Part shown: in pieces, positions 26,495-35,727 of the stretch
Numbering within the stretch: the stretch's first letter is position 1
How the letters are laid out: each line of letters begins with the position of its first letter
From: Bradyrhizobium hereditatis
Lineage (GTDB): Bacteria > Pseudomonadota > Alphaproteobacteria > Rhizobiales > Xanthobacteraceae
Length of the DNA: 64,000 nt
Direction: 5' to 3'
Assembly: GCF_020329435.1 (NCBI RefSeq)
Contig: NZ_JAGKJK010000010.1
Location: 62,001-126,000 of the forward strand
The notes under the pieces: model-generated
What the model saw: only the letters and a program-made list of their open reading frames with translations
Databases searched by the model: none
Told to the model about the DNA's origin: nothing
Position numbers and translations under genes: made by a program

Positions 26495-28512
26495 TCAGTC
26501 TTTGTTCTTCTCCGCTTCGGTCCCCCCGCGCAGTGCCGCGCGGAACGCAGCGTCGAACAGCCCGCGATACTGGCCCGCGTTGACGTTGGAGATATGCGCG
26601 GTGTCGCGGACATTGGCCTGCCCATGGCGAACCAGGTAGCAATAGCCCTGCTCGCAAACCACGGACAACGGGTCCACTACGACGAGTTGGGGATGATCTC
26701 GATACCGAACTAATCCACGCGCAATCTCGTTCCTTAAAGCGCTCATGGTTAGCACAGGGCCGGCCTCGACCTTCCATTCGCCGATAGCCTTGCCGGCGCG
26801 GATCTGGTTCTCGATCCAGCGCTGCGGCAGGTCGAAGCCGATGTTCAGAAGCGGCATGATCAGCACGACGGTCTTGCCTGCCGAAAGCAGACGCTCCACC
26901 AGCACTGAAATTTCGGCCGCATTGCTCCAGTTGCTGCCGAGCACGACAATGCTCGGCTCCGCCTGTGCCAGCACGAAGTCGAGCGTGCTGCGATTGAACT
27001 GCCGGCATGGTCGCTGATCGCTCGCATTGGAGGCTGCATCATCGACGAAGGCCCTGCACGCGCTTTGGGTCGCGATCAAGCCGTGGATGCCGTTGTCGAG
27101 CGCAGCCGACGAGATCGGTTCGAGATACTGGTTGGCAAAGGAATCCCCCAGAGGATGGCGGTCGGCCGGCCCGTGGCTGGCGCGCTGCCGAAGCTGCAAT
27201 AGGTCTCGGTGGCTTTCTTGGTGGAGTTGGCGTTCCGGAAACACTCGTCGCGCGGCGTATTGGTTCGTCGAGCAAGTTCGGCGGACAAAAGATAGTCGGG
27301 CAGCCGGCCCGGAAAACCATGGTTGAGGAACGCGAGCGACACGAAGCCGGCGAGAACGGCGAATGAGACACCGGAAGTCGTCAGCAGCCGGCGCGGCGTC
27401 CAAAATTCGCGCTGCGTTCGCACGGGCTGCTCGATATAGCGGTAAGAGAGCGCGCTGAGCCCCAGCGAGGCCAGCACCATGATGATCTTCTGCGCGACGC
27501 CGACGTCATAGCCGCGCACCGTCAGCCAGCTCAGCGCGAACACCCAGATCGGCCAGTGCCACAGATAGATCGAATAGGACCAGTCGCCGATGCGCTGGAT
27601 CGGCGATAATGCGAGCACGCTGCCCTCGCCTGCCCCCTGCCGCGCCGCGACGATCATGGCAGCGCCGACGATCGGCAGGATCGTCAGCGCGCCGGGCCAT
27701 CGCGCTTCGGGCAAAGGACAGACGGTGCAGCCCGCGACCAGCGCCCAGCCGGCGAGCGCGATGATCGGCGATTCCAACCAGGAGGTTTTTATGCCTCCCG
27801 ATCGGCGCCGGATTTCCGCGGCGGCAATCAATCCGCCCGCGAGCGGCTCCCATGCTCGGGAGCGCAGGGAGAAGAACGACGAGCCCATCGCATCGTGCTG
27901 GCTCGCCCACAGGCACCATGCGAGCGACAATGCGGCAAAGATCTGCAACGCGATCGTCACAGCAGCGAATGACGATTTGGTGCGCGAAGCCAGCCGCCAG
28001 ACCAGCCACGCAACGAGCGGCATCCAGATATAAAACTGCCACTCCAGCGACAGCGACCAGGTGTGCAGCAGCGGCTTGGTCTGCGCCGCCATGGCGAAAT
28101 AGCCGTTGTCGCTGTTGAAGGCGAAGTTCGACACGAACGCCAGCGCGGACAAGGCCTGCAGCAGGTGCTTGAGATATTCGCCCGGCAACGTCACGAACCA
28201 GCCGATGACGATTGAGGCCGCGACCGCAACCGCCAGCGCCGGATAGATCCGGCGCATCCGCATCATGGCGAAGGTCCACAGTGAAAAGCGGCCGAGCCGC
28301 AGGTCGGTCAGCACCTTCCTCGTCATGAGATAGCCGGTGATGACGAGGAAGACGTCGACGCCGACGAACCCGCCAGCGAAGCCCGGGATCTGGAAGTGGA
28401 AGCCCACGACGGCAATGACCGAAAGCGCCCGCAGCGCATTGATGTCCAGCCGGAACCCGTCGGGGCTGGCATGCTTGCCCGCCGCGCCTTCTGTCGCCCC
28501 CACCTGCTCCAT
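26495..28512 (-). pseudogene. acyltransferase-3 / SGNH fusion split by a -1 frameshift
   Basis: The 5' part (28512 to about 27145) encodes an OafA-type acyltransferase-3 membrane domain. The N-terminal RALSVIAVVGFHF motif carries the catalytic-type His, and about ten TM helices follow. The reading frame then runs out as nonsense and stops at 27076. The other frame, to 26495, continues with an SGNH hydrolase domain: GDSFANQ (nucleophile Ser) and a late DTAHIS catalytic Asp/His. The switch is at a run of five C on the plus strand (27145-27149), where a sixth would restore W-G-D-S. The intact protein would be about 672 residues and would O-acetylate a surface glycan or lipid. It may be a true pseudogene, a phase-variable tract or a sequencing error. 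Confidence 0.85.
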
Positions 28513-28602
28513 CGCTTGTCCCGCCCACTCCTCGCCCCCTTATATCAGGCGCGGATTGGCTCACAGTGGCGGGGCAGCCACAGGTCGAAACGTTTTCGGC
28601 TT

Positions 28603-29379
28603 TCAATCGATCGGCTTGGCTGCGATCAGCGCGGTTCCGCTTTCGTCCTTCAGCGCCACGCCGGTGATCTCTCGCGCGATGCCTTCACGCACCAGCCACG
28701 CGATCTTGAAGGCGGCTTCATCATAGCTCAGCCCCGCGCCGTGGATGTTGGACACGCAATTGCGCTTCTCGTCGGTGAGGCCGATGCGCGGTGCAAAGGT
28801 CAAGTAGGCACCAAGGCTATCGGGCGCCGACAGCCCGGGCCGCTCGCCGATCAGCATCACCACCATCCGCGCGCCGAGCACGGCGCCGATCTCGTCGCCC
28901 AGCGCCACGCGGGTGCCCGACGCGACCACGACATGGCCAAACCGGATTCCGGTCTCCGTCAGGCGCGGCGCGAGATGGCGAACCAGTTCGACGGCGTGGA
29001 GGTTGACGGCCGCCGGCGACAGCCCATCGCCGATCACGATCACAATTTCTTCGCTTGCGCCGACGCTTCGCTTCTCCAGCGCGCGCCGCGAATCCGCATC
29101 CAGCATGCGGCCGAGATCAGGACGGCGCAGGTAATCGGCGCGGTTGCGCGCCTGGCTGGAAACCTCGCTTACTTCCAGGCCGAGACCGGCCAATTCCGTA
29201 ATGAGGCGCCCCGCATCGAAAGCGGCGTGAACGGCGTCGCGCGCGCGGGCGTGATCGAGCGTGAAGGCGAGTAGTGCGTCGGTCGGCATGCTCGCGCCGG
29301 AGCGGCCGAGCCCGACGCGGGCCGGCGTCAGCTCCCGCAGGGTTTCGAGCGGGCGGGACGGCGGCGCCGGCGTTTTCAT
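28603..29379 (-). CDS. eutC: ethanolamine ammonia-lyase small subunit
   Basis: EutC is the small subunit of the adenosylcobalamin-dependent enzyme that splits ethanolamine to acetaldehyde and ammonia. The 258-residue protein has the family's ARVGLGRSGASMPTDALLAFTLDHARARDAVHAAF opening region (in pieces), the RRPDLGRML segment and the VIGDGLSPAAVN motif. C-terminally it has GERPGLSAPDSLGAYLTF and the CVSNIHGAGLSYDEAAFKI cysteine motif. It starts only 6 bases after the hpnP stop, so it is in the hpnP transcript and separated from its partner eutB. No microcompartment genes are nearby. Confidence 0.94.
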   Translation of the reverse strand: MKTPAPPSRPLETLRELTPARVGLGRSGASMPTDALLAFTLDHARARDAVHAAFDAGRLITELAGLGLEVSEVSSQARNRADYLRRPDLGRMLDADSRRALEKRSVGASEEIVIVIGDGLSPAAVNLHAVELVRHLAPRLTETGIRFGHVVVASGTRVALGDEIGAVLGARMVVMLIGERPGLSAPDSLGAYLTFAPRIGLTDEKRNCVSNIHGAGLSYDEAAFKIAWLVREGIAREITGVALKDESGTALIAAKPID

Positions 29380-29385
29380 GGCGTG

Positions 29386-30972
29386 CTACTCGGCAGGGAC
29401 CGAAGCCTCGCGCAGGCGGATCGAATAGTTCGATGCGTTCTGCTGGCCGCCGGACGCCGCACGCGCGAACTTGATCAGATGATGCGCGATAGTAGCCGAA
29501 CCGATAAAGCCCTCGATATCGCCGCGCCGGAGCCGCCCGATCGCGAACTTCCAGAACACGCGCTTGTAATCGCCGAGCACGCCGACCTGCCAGAAGATGT
29601 TGCGCAGCATGATCAGCGCGCGCTTGATGTTCGGCCAGGTCTTCATCTCAGGCGCGACCGGCACCTTGATGCGGTTGGCATAGGTGTATTCGCATTGATA
29701 CTGGTAGCGCGCAAACAGCTTCGCGGGCTCGAAGGCGATCTCCATGCATCGCTTCCAGGAACTGATGACCTCATCGTACGGCATCAGGAATTCGACATTG
29801 GAATCGCGGCTGTCGTCGTGATTGAGGCGGCCTTCGCGCTCCAGCCGGTCCCACAGCGGCGTCTTCGGCAGCGCCTGCAGCAGATTGATGGTCAGCAGCG
29901 GGATCCGCGACTCGTCGACGAATTTGAGCAGCGCATCCGCGGTACCTGGCTTGTCGGTATCGAGCCCCATGATGATGCCCGAGACGACCTCCATGCCGTA
30001 GGAGTTGATGGTCTGGATGCCTTCCATGATCGGGACCATCATGTTGTGGTCCTTGTGCATCGCGTGCAGCGCATCGGGATCGGGTGTCTCGATGCCGCAG
30101 AACACGGTGACGAATCTCGCTTCGCGCATCTTCTCCAGGATCTCGGGACGCTTGGCGATGTTGAGCGTCGCTTCGCAGGCGAGCCGCACCACATAACCCG
30201 TCCTCTTCTGCCATTCGATCAGATGTGGCAGCAATTCAAGGGTAGCCTTGCGGTTACCTATGAAATTGTCATCGACGAAATAGATCGTATCGGTCATGCC
30301 GCATTCGCGCAGCCTGTCCAGCTCGGCAACGATCTGCTGCGGCGTCTTCAGGCGCGGGTTGCGGCCATAGAGGCCCGGGATGTCGCAGAACTCGCATTGA
30401 TAGGGACAACCACTCGAATACTGGATGCTGCCGAGCAGATATTTCTTCACTTCCGCCAGCTCGTAGCGCGGGATCGGAAAGTCGCTCATGGGAATCCGAT
30501 CGCTGGTCGTCAGCACCACCTGTTGCGCCGGCCGCGATGGATCGCGCGCCAGACGCGCAATCAGCTCGTTGGTGGCATCGCCCAATTCGCCGACATGCAG
30601 ATAGTCAAACGAGGGATAGTAATCCGGGCAGGCGCTGACCGACGGTCCGCCGATCGCGACCGCGAGGTCGAAGGCATGCGCGCGGCGGCAGATGTCGTTC
30701 ATCTGCTGGCGCTGAATGTGCATGCCGCTGACAAACACCGCCTCCGCCCATTCGAAGTCTTCCGCGCTGGCAGGGCGAATATTCTCGTCGACAAAGCGAA
30801 CTTGCCAGTTCGCCGGAAGGTAGGCCGCGATCAAGAGCAGGCCCTGCGGCGGCATGAAGGCCTGGACGCCGGCGGTCAGGGGATAGGCGTATTCGAATGT
30901 ACCAAAAGAAGACGTATAGCGCGGGAAGACGCACAGGATACGCCGTACCGTTTCGATGCCTTCAGCTCTCAT
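29386..30972 (-). CDS. hpnP: HpnP, hopanoid C-2 methyltransferase (B12-binding radical SAM)
   Basis: HpnP methylates the A ring of hopanoids at C-2, yielding 2-methylhopanoids. The 528-residue protein has an N-terminal B12-binding-like region (ILCVFPRYTSSFGTFEYAY, PPQGLLLIAAYLP, VDENIRP). The radical-SAM cluster motif CPYQCEFC has cysteines at 189, 193 and 196. A GIETPDPDALHAMHKDHN segment and a DUF4070-type C-terminus follow. Length and order fit HpnP rather than the shorter HpnJ, and the hopanoid context agrees. The ATG at 30972 was chosen (a TTG precedes it), with GAGGAAA as ribosome site. It lies between eutB and eutC on the same strand. Confidence 0.9.
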   Translation of the reverse strand: MRAEGIETVRRILCVFPRYTSSFGTFEYAYPLTAGVQAFMPPQGLLLIAAYLPANWQVRFVDENIRPASAEDFEWAEAVFVSGMHIQRQQMNDICRRAHAFDLAVAIGGPSVSACPDYYPSFDYLHVGELGDATNELIARLARDPSRPAQQVVLTTSDRIPMSDFPIPRYELAEVKKYLLGSIQYSSGCPYQCEFCDIPGLYGRNPRLKTPQQIVAELDRLRECGMTDTIYFVDDNFIGNRKATLELLPHLIEWQKRTGYVVRLACEATLNIAKRPEILEKMREARFVTVFCGIETPDPDALHAMHKDHNMMVPIMEGIQTINSYGMEVVSGIIMGLDTDKPGTADALLKFVDESRIPLLTINLLQALPKTPLWDRLEREGRLNHDDSRDSNVEFLMPYDEVISSWKRCMEIAFEPAKLFARYQYQCEYTYANRIKVPVAPEMKTWPNIKRALIMLRNIFWQVGVLGDYKRVFWKFAIGRLRRGDIEGFIGSATIAHHLIKFARAASGGQQNASNYSIRLREASVPAE

Positions 30973-31056
30973 CAAATTTCCTCAAGGCTGACACGAATTT
31001 AAGCACGACATCGAAAGCTGGGCCAGAAATTCTTCAACAATGTGACAGTGACTTCT

Positions 31057-31083
31057 AACTCGTTGTGGGTTCAATTGGTTTCA
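31057..31083 (-). promoter_or_regulatory. candidate EcfG (general stress) promoter of hpnP-eutC
   Basis: Read on the minus strand, GAAAC (31082-31078) is followed after 17 bases by AGTT (31060-31057), close to the EcfG consensus GGAAC-N16/17-CGTT. It lies about 85-110 bases before the hpnP ATG, in the gap after eutB. Established for Rhodopseudomonas palustris: hpnP responds to stress through EcfG. The match here is partial (7 of 9 bases). Confidence 0.45.
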
Positions 31084-31115
31084 AGAAAATCTGTAGGCCG
31101 ACCGCGGCCCGGCGT

Positions 31116-32498
31116 TCAGGCGATCAGCCGCAACGCAAAATCGGGCAGCAGCCGCCCATCGCCCGCAAGCCGGAAATCGGCATCCGCGAGCCCCGCGCGA
31201 ACCAGCCAATCATCGAATTCCGGCGCCCGCTTCAATCCGAAAAGCTCCCGGACGTAGAGCGCGTCGTGGAACGAGGTCGACTGATAGTTCAGCATCACGT
31301 CATCGGCGCCCGGCACACCCATGATGAAGGTGACGCCGGCGGCAGCCAATAGCGTCAAGAGATTGTCCATGTCGTCCTGATCGGCCTCGGCATGGTTGGT
31401 GTAGCAGACGTCGACGCCGAGCGGCAGGCCGAGCAGCTTGCCGCAGAAATGATCCTCGAGCCCGGCGCGGATGATTTCCTTGCCATCATAGAGATATTCG
31501 GGACCGATGAAGCCGACGACGCTGTTGACGAGCAGCGGATCGTAGGCCCGCGCCACCGCGTAAGCCCGCGCCTCGCATGTCTGCTGGTCGACATTGTGAT
31601 GCGCATTGGCCGACAGCGCCGAGCCCTGCCCGGTCTCGAAATACATCACATTGTCGCCTACCGTACCTCGACGCAGGGATAGTCCTGCCTCGCGCGCCTC
31701 GCGGAGCAGCGCGAGATCGACGCCAAAGCTGCGGTTGGCGGCCTCGGTTCCCGCAATTGACTGGAATACCAGATCGACGGGAGCGCCCTGCCCGATCAAT
31801 CCGAGCGTCGTGGTGACGTGGGTGAGCACGCAGCCTTGCGTCGGGATCTGCAGCCGCGAGATGATGCCGTCGAGCAGCCGCAGCAGCTCTCCGATCACCG
31901 CCGGATCGTCGCTGACCGGATTGATGCCGATGCAGGCATCGCCGGAGCCCAGCAGGATGCCGTCGAGAATCGAGGCGGTAATCCCCTTTGCGTCGTCGAA
32001 AGGATGGTTGGGCTGCAGCCGTACGCTCATCCGCCCCTTCAGGCCGATAGTGTTGCGGAACGCCGATGTCACCGTGCATTTGCTGGCGACCAGGATCAGG
32101 TCCTGGTTGCGCATCAGCTTGGAGACGCCAGCTGCCATTTCCGGCGTGATTCCGCGCGACACCTGCTTAAGCGTTTCGCCGGTGGCAGCATCGGACAACA
32201 GCCAGTCGCGAAAGGCGCCGACGGTCAGCGAGGCGATCGGCGCAAAGGCCTCTGCCGCATGCGTATCGATGATCAGCCTTGTGACCTCATCGTCCTCGTA
32301 GGGGATCACCGCCTCATTGAGAAACTGCTTCAGCGGCACGTTGGCGAGCGCCATGCGCGCCGCGATCATTTCTTCCGCGCTTCCCGCCGCGACGCCGGCA
32401 AGACGGTCGCCGGACCGCGGCGGCGTCGCCTTGGCGAGCAGCTCGCGCAAGTCGCCGAACACGTAGGAGGTCGCCCCGATGATTTGGCGATAGACCAT
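31116..32498 (-). CDS. eutB: ethanolamine ammonia-lyase large subunit
   Basis: EutB is the catalytic TIM-barrel subunit binding adenosylcobalamin and ethanolamine. The 460-residue protein starts MVYRQIIGATSYVFGDLRELLAKATPPRSGD (in pieces), as in the family. It continues with VSRGITPEMAAGVSKLMRNQDL, the LQPNHPFDDAKG motif, GSGDACIGINPVSDD and the C-terminal GLPLGVDVCYTNHAEADQDDMDNL and MGVPGADDVMLNYQS segments. The start at 32498 was chosen; the frame stays open for 300 bases upstream, but that part has no family resemblance. The small-subunit gene lies beyond hpnP, an unusual split. Confidence 0.95.
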   Translation of the reverse strand: MVYRQIIGATSYVFGDLRELLAKATPPRSGDRLAGVAAGSAEEMIAARMALANVPLKQFLNEAVIPYEDDEVTRLIIDTHAAEAFAPIASLTVGAFRDWLLSDAATGETLKQVSRGITPEMAAGVSKLMRNQDLILVASKCTVTSAFRNTIGLKGRMSVRLQPNHPFDDAKGITASILDGILLGSGDACIGINPVSDDPAVIGELLRLLDGIISRLQIPTQGCVLTHVTTTLGLIGQGAPVDLVFQSIAGTEAANRSFGVDLALLREAREAGLSLRRGTVGDNVMYFETGQGSALSANAHHNVDQQTCEARAYAVARAYDPLLVNSVVGFIGPEYLYDGKEIIRAGLEDHFCGKLLGLPLGVDVCYTNHAEADQDDMDNLLTLLAAAGVTFIMGVPGADDVMLNYQSTSFHDALYVRELFGLKRAPEFDDWLVRAGLADADFRLAGDGRLLPDFALRLIA

Positions 32499-32963
32499 GC
32501 TGAATTTCCCACACCCGTACCCGCCCCATGGCAAGGCTAGCCTATCACCATGTGCGCAGAGAAGAGATTGTCTGTCGGTGCGGAATGCACCTGGTGAGAA
32601 CTGTTCTGCGCGGTTGCGGGAAGTAGTGCGCAGCCATTTTCGGTTGCCGGCCCTACGGTGGTGGCGGTTACTCGTCACGTCCGCTGGGAACAGCGACCTC
32701 CAATTGCAGTGGCATACCAGAAGCGCGTTGTGGTCGCGCGATGCTGCCGAATTTTCCCGACGAGATGACTCGCAGGGATCTCGTAATCGCCTGAACAAGC
32801 TTGATTATTGGGCCTTAGTTGCAGATTTTCGAATTTCGCGCGTTAAGACAATGTCCATCAAAATTCAGCACACTTTGCCCATGTTGGCGGCACTCACGGG
32901 ATCTGATCCGGCGTGCCGCTACCGCTGAATTGCAAGAATCCCCTGCTCTTTTTTTGGTGGCCC
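32499..32963. promoter_or_regulatory. divergent intergenic region, eutB / chemotaxis receptor
   Basis: 465 bases hold the promoters of two divergent genes. A GCCACTG heptamer on the minus strand (32713-32707) recalls a cobalamin-riboswitch element, but the surrounding conserved parts are missing. The part from about 32800 to 32960 is AT-richer and includes a T-run just before the receptor start. Confidence 0.4.
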
Positions 32964-34670
32964 ATGACATCCCGGTTTTCGCTCGCAGCCAAATTGTATT
33001 CGATCTTCGCGCTGTTCGCGGTGTTGGTCGCCGCCATCACGGCTTTGTCCGACTACAACACTCGCCAGAACGCCGAGCTCACCGAAGCCGTTTCGATCGC
33101 AAGCCGCGCTGCGCTCAATGTCGAGCGCATCAATTCGCTGGTTTATGCGGTCGTGATGGAGTCACGCGGCATCTACATGTCGACCGATCCAAAAGTGGTG
33201 AAGAAATTCGGCGACGGGCTGCTCAAGTTCAATGAGCGCATCCTCGAGGTCGTCAAGAACTGGGAAGCATTGGTGCAGGCGGACGATGCCCAGCAGTTCG
33301 CCACTTTCAAGAAGCGCATCGAGCAGTTCGTTGATTTCCGCAAGGAGCTGGTGCGCCGCGGCGTCGAGATCAACGCCGCTGCGGGGCGTGAATGGGGCGA
33401 CAATGACGCCAACCGCGAAGTGCGCACCGCGCTGAACAAGGATCTCGAAGCACTTTCCAAGGTCTATGCTGAGCGCAGCAGGAAGCTGGCGCAACAGACC
33501 GATACCAACCACACCATGGCCTTTGTGCTCACCTGCCTCGGTGTCCTTGCGCTGGCTGTGGTCGTCATCGGCGTCTTGATCATCGCGCGCTCGATCGCGC
33601 GGCCGCTTTCGGTGATCACCTCGACCATCAAGCAGGTCGCCGACGGTGCGGAAGGCGTCGAGGTTCCGCATACCGGCCGCGCCGACGAGATCGGCGCGCT
33701 CGCCCGCGCCATCAAGATCTTCCAGGAAGCGATGGACCGCAACCGCAACCTCAATTCGCAGGTGCTGGAAGATTCAAAAGCACGCGACGAGCGCACCCGC
33801 CACATCGAGGCGTCGGTCGATGCCTTCCGCGCAGCGATTGGCGGCGTGGTACGCGCCGTCACCGACAATGCGACCGCTATGCGCGACACCGCCCAGACCA
33901 TCGCCAGCGTCTCAGCCGACGCCAGCGGCCGCGCGGTGGCTGCTTCCGGTGCGACCGAGCAGGCATCCAGCAACGTCTCCGCCGTCGCCAGCGCCGCCGA
34001 AGAACTGTCTGCTTCGGTCGAGGAAATCGGCCGCCAGGTGCGGCAGTCGGCCGGCGCCGTCGAGCAGGCCGGCCAGCGCACCGAGAAATCGGTTGCCGAA
34101 ATCGAGGGGCTTGCGGCCGCGACCCAGCGCATCGACGGCGTGCTCAATCTCATTCAGGCGATCGCAGAGCAAACAAATCTTCTCGCCCTCAACGCGACGA
34201 TCGAGGCCGCGCGCGCCGGCGATGCCGGCCGCGGCTTTGCCGTGGTCGCCCACGAGGTGAAGGCGCTCGCCGAGCAGACTGCGAAGGCGACCGCCGAAAT
34301 CGGCCAAAACGTCGGCCTGATCCAGACGTCGACCAAGACATCGGTCGAGGCGGTGCGCGAGATCGGCAACGCGGTGCGCGAGATCAACGAGGTGACGTCC
34401 ATAATCGCCAGCGCGATCGAGCAGCAGGATTCGGCGACCCGCGAGATTTCCTCGAATGCGCAACTGGCGGCGCAGGGCAACGGAACGCTGGTGGTCAACA
34501 TCAATTCGCTGAGCGAATCGATCGGCACGACCAGCACGGCGGCTGCATCCGTTCTCACCGCCTCCAGCGAACTGACGGCCACCGCCGAGACGCTGTCCCG
34601 CGAGGTCGAGAAATTTTTCCGGAACCTGCGCGCGGACGGGGACGCGCAGATGCGCAAGACGGGGACGTGA
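32964..34670 (+). CDS. methyl-accepting chemotaxis protein
   Basis: This is a 568-residue inner-membrane receptor. A first TM helix (about residues 10-30) follows the ATG, then a periplasmic four-helix-bundle-like sensor of about 170 residues (VERINSLVYAVVMESRGIYMS). The second TM is near 190-215 (TCLGVLALAVVVIGVLII). A HAMP domain follows, then the long signalling coiled coil with the conserved hairpin tip EQTNLLALNATIEAARAGD and the HEVKALAEQTAKAT segment. It signals through CheW and CheA. The start at 32964 places TM1 correctly; a GTG at 32913 would add 17 residues. The ligand is unknown, and no che genes are nearby. Confidence 0.93.
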   Translation: MTSRFSLAAKLYSIFALFAVLVAAITALSDYNTRQNAELTEAVSIASRAALNVERINSLVYAVVMESRGIYMSTDPKVVKKFGDGLLKFNERILEVVKNWEALVQADDAQQFATFKKRIEQFVDFRKELVRRGVEINAAAGREWGDNDANREVRTALNKDLEALSKVYAERSRKLAQQTDTNHTMAFVLTCLGVLALAVVVIGVLIIARSIARPLSVITSTIKQVADGAEGVEVPHTGRADEIGALARAIKIFQEAMDRNRNLNSQVLEDSKARDERTRHIEASVDAFRAAIGGVVRAVTDNATAMRDTAQTIASVSADASGRAVAASGATEQASSNVSAVASAAEELSASVEEIGRQVRQSAGAVEQAGQRTEKSVAEIEGLAAATQRIDGVLNLIQAIAEQTNLLALNATIEAARAGDAGRGFAVVAHEVKALAEQTAKATAEIGQNVGLIQTSTKTSVEAVREIGNAVREINEVTSIIASAIEQQDSATREISSNAQLAAQGNGTLVVNINSLSESIGTTSTAAASVLTASSELTATAETLSREVEKFFRNLRADGDAQMRKTGT

Positions 34671-34685
34671 GGAGCGGTGGCCTAA

Positions 34686-34816
34686 CCTCTCCCGCTTGCG
34701 GGGAAGGTCGGAGCGCATCGTGAGATGCGATCCGGGTGGGGGAAACTCTCTCCACACGGGCAGTATGACTCGCGGCGGCACCCCCACCCCAGCCCTCCCC
34801 CGCAAGCGGGAGAGGG
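34686..34816. repeat. intergenic repeat with inverted ends, family B
   Basis: The left end CCTCTCCCGCTTGCGGGG is matched in inverted form by the right end CCCGCAAGCGGGAGAGG. About 95 bases of GC-rich filler lie between. It fills the gap between the receptor gene and the transglutaminase gene. Confidence 0.85.
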
Positions 34817-34848
34817 AGCGCAGTTTCACCGTGGTTAGCCTTAGCACC

Positions 34849-35727
34849 TCACTCCACCAGCAGCACGTCCACCGCAACGCTGAGCTTCTGCTTGCGTGAC
34901 CCCACGATGATGCCGTCGACCGGGGAGACGTCGGCAAAGTCTCTGCCGACCGCCAGAATGATGTGGTCGTTCTCGACGATAAGATCATTCGTCGGATCGA
35001 ACCCGATCCAGCCGAGCTCGCCGCCGCACCATACCGATACCCAGGCGTGGGTGGCGTCGGCGCCCTGCAGGCGCGGCTGCCCTGGCGGGGGGATGGTGCG
35101 CAGATAGCCGCTGACATAGGCAGCCGGCAGTCCGAGCCCGCGCAGGCCCGCAATCATCACATGGGCAAAGTCCTGGCACACGCCATGCCGCTTCTCGAAT
35201 ATTTCGCGGAGCGGCGTGGAAATTACCGTTGCCTTGGAATCATATCTGAAGTCGCTGCGAATCCGACGCATCAGATCAGCGGCACCTGCGACGATGCCAT
35301 GGCCCGGCGGAAAGCTCGTAGCTGCATAGGCCGTGACCGACGCCTGCACAGGCACCAGCGAACTCGCAAAGACGTAGCCGACCGGCGACATGGGGCCGAG
35401 GCTGTTGGATTCGAACGCTGCGTCGCGGATATCTTCCCATGGCGGGCTCGGCGCGGCGCGGTCAATCGCCTTGCGCGAGAGCGAAACGCGCGAGCGGGAA
35501 TCGATGCGCAGGTTGCGATGTGCAGCCTCGATCAGCACGCTCTCGGTATGGGTGCCGAAGAAATCCCGCCGCGCGTTACGTTCGGCTGGTCGCGGCCGAA
35601 TCTCGACCGTATGTGAAATCAGTTGTTGCCCGTCGCCGCTGCGCGGCTCCAGCCGCAGCGAGCACCGCGCAAAACTCACCGGGCTGTCGTAAGCGTAGGT
35701 CGTGACGTGCCTGATATCGTAGATCAC
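34849..35727 (-). CDS. transglutaminase-like cysteine protease family protein
   Basis: This is a 292-residue cytoplasmic protein with an N-terminal bacterial transglutaminase-N domain (IRHVTTYAYDSPVSFARCSLRL) and a transglutaminase-like core. The catalytic triad is visible: C184 in GVCQDFAH, H227 in ATHAWVSVW and D244 in GFDPTND. Family members usually act as peptidases or amide transferases. Its ATG overlaps the stop of the ATP-grasp/alpha-E gene by four bases (ATGA), so the pair is translationally coupled. It is the third gene of a conserved cassette with DUF2126 and circularly permuted ATP-grasp proteins. Confidence 0.92.
   Translation of the reverse strand: MIYDIRHVTTYAYDSPVSFARCSLRLEPRSGDGQQLISHTVEIRPRPAERNARRDFFGTHTESVLIEAAHRNLRIDSRSRVSLSRKAIDRAAPSPPWEDIRDAAFESNSLGPMSPVGYVFASSLVPVQASVTAYAATSFPPGHGIVAGAADLMRRIRSDFRYDSKATVISTPLREIFEKRHGVCQDFAHVMIAGLRGLGLPAAYVSGYLRTIPPPGQPRLQGADATHAWVSVWCGGELGWIGFDPTNDLIVENDHIILAVGRDFADVSPVDGIIVGSRKQKLSVAVDVLLVE

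Noticed and set aside
29383..31002. 539-codon open frame on the plus strand opposite hpnP
   Set aside because: It mirrors the whole hpnP frame. Composition is typical of antisense shadow frames, and no motif is present.
32707..32713. GCCACTG heptamer on the minus strand upstream of eutB, recalling a cobalamin riboswitch
   Set aside because: The other conserved riboswitch parts (GGTG/AATCC helix loop and the B12 box) are missing at the expected distances, so it is probably a chance heptamer.
32499..32798. N-terminal extension of EutB by 100 residues
   Set aside because: The frame is open, but the translation is Arg/Ser-rich with no family match; EutB proteins start at the MVYRQ position.
33912..35153. 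413-codon minus-strand frame spanning the chemotaxis receptor end and the family B repeat
   Set aside because: It crosses a repeat and lies antisense to the conserved signalling domain; no motif is found.
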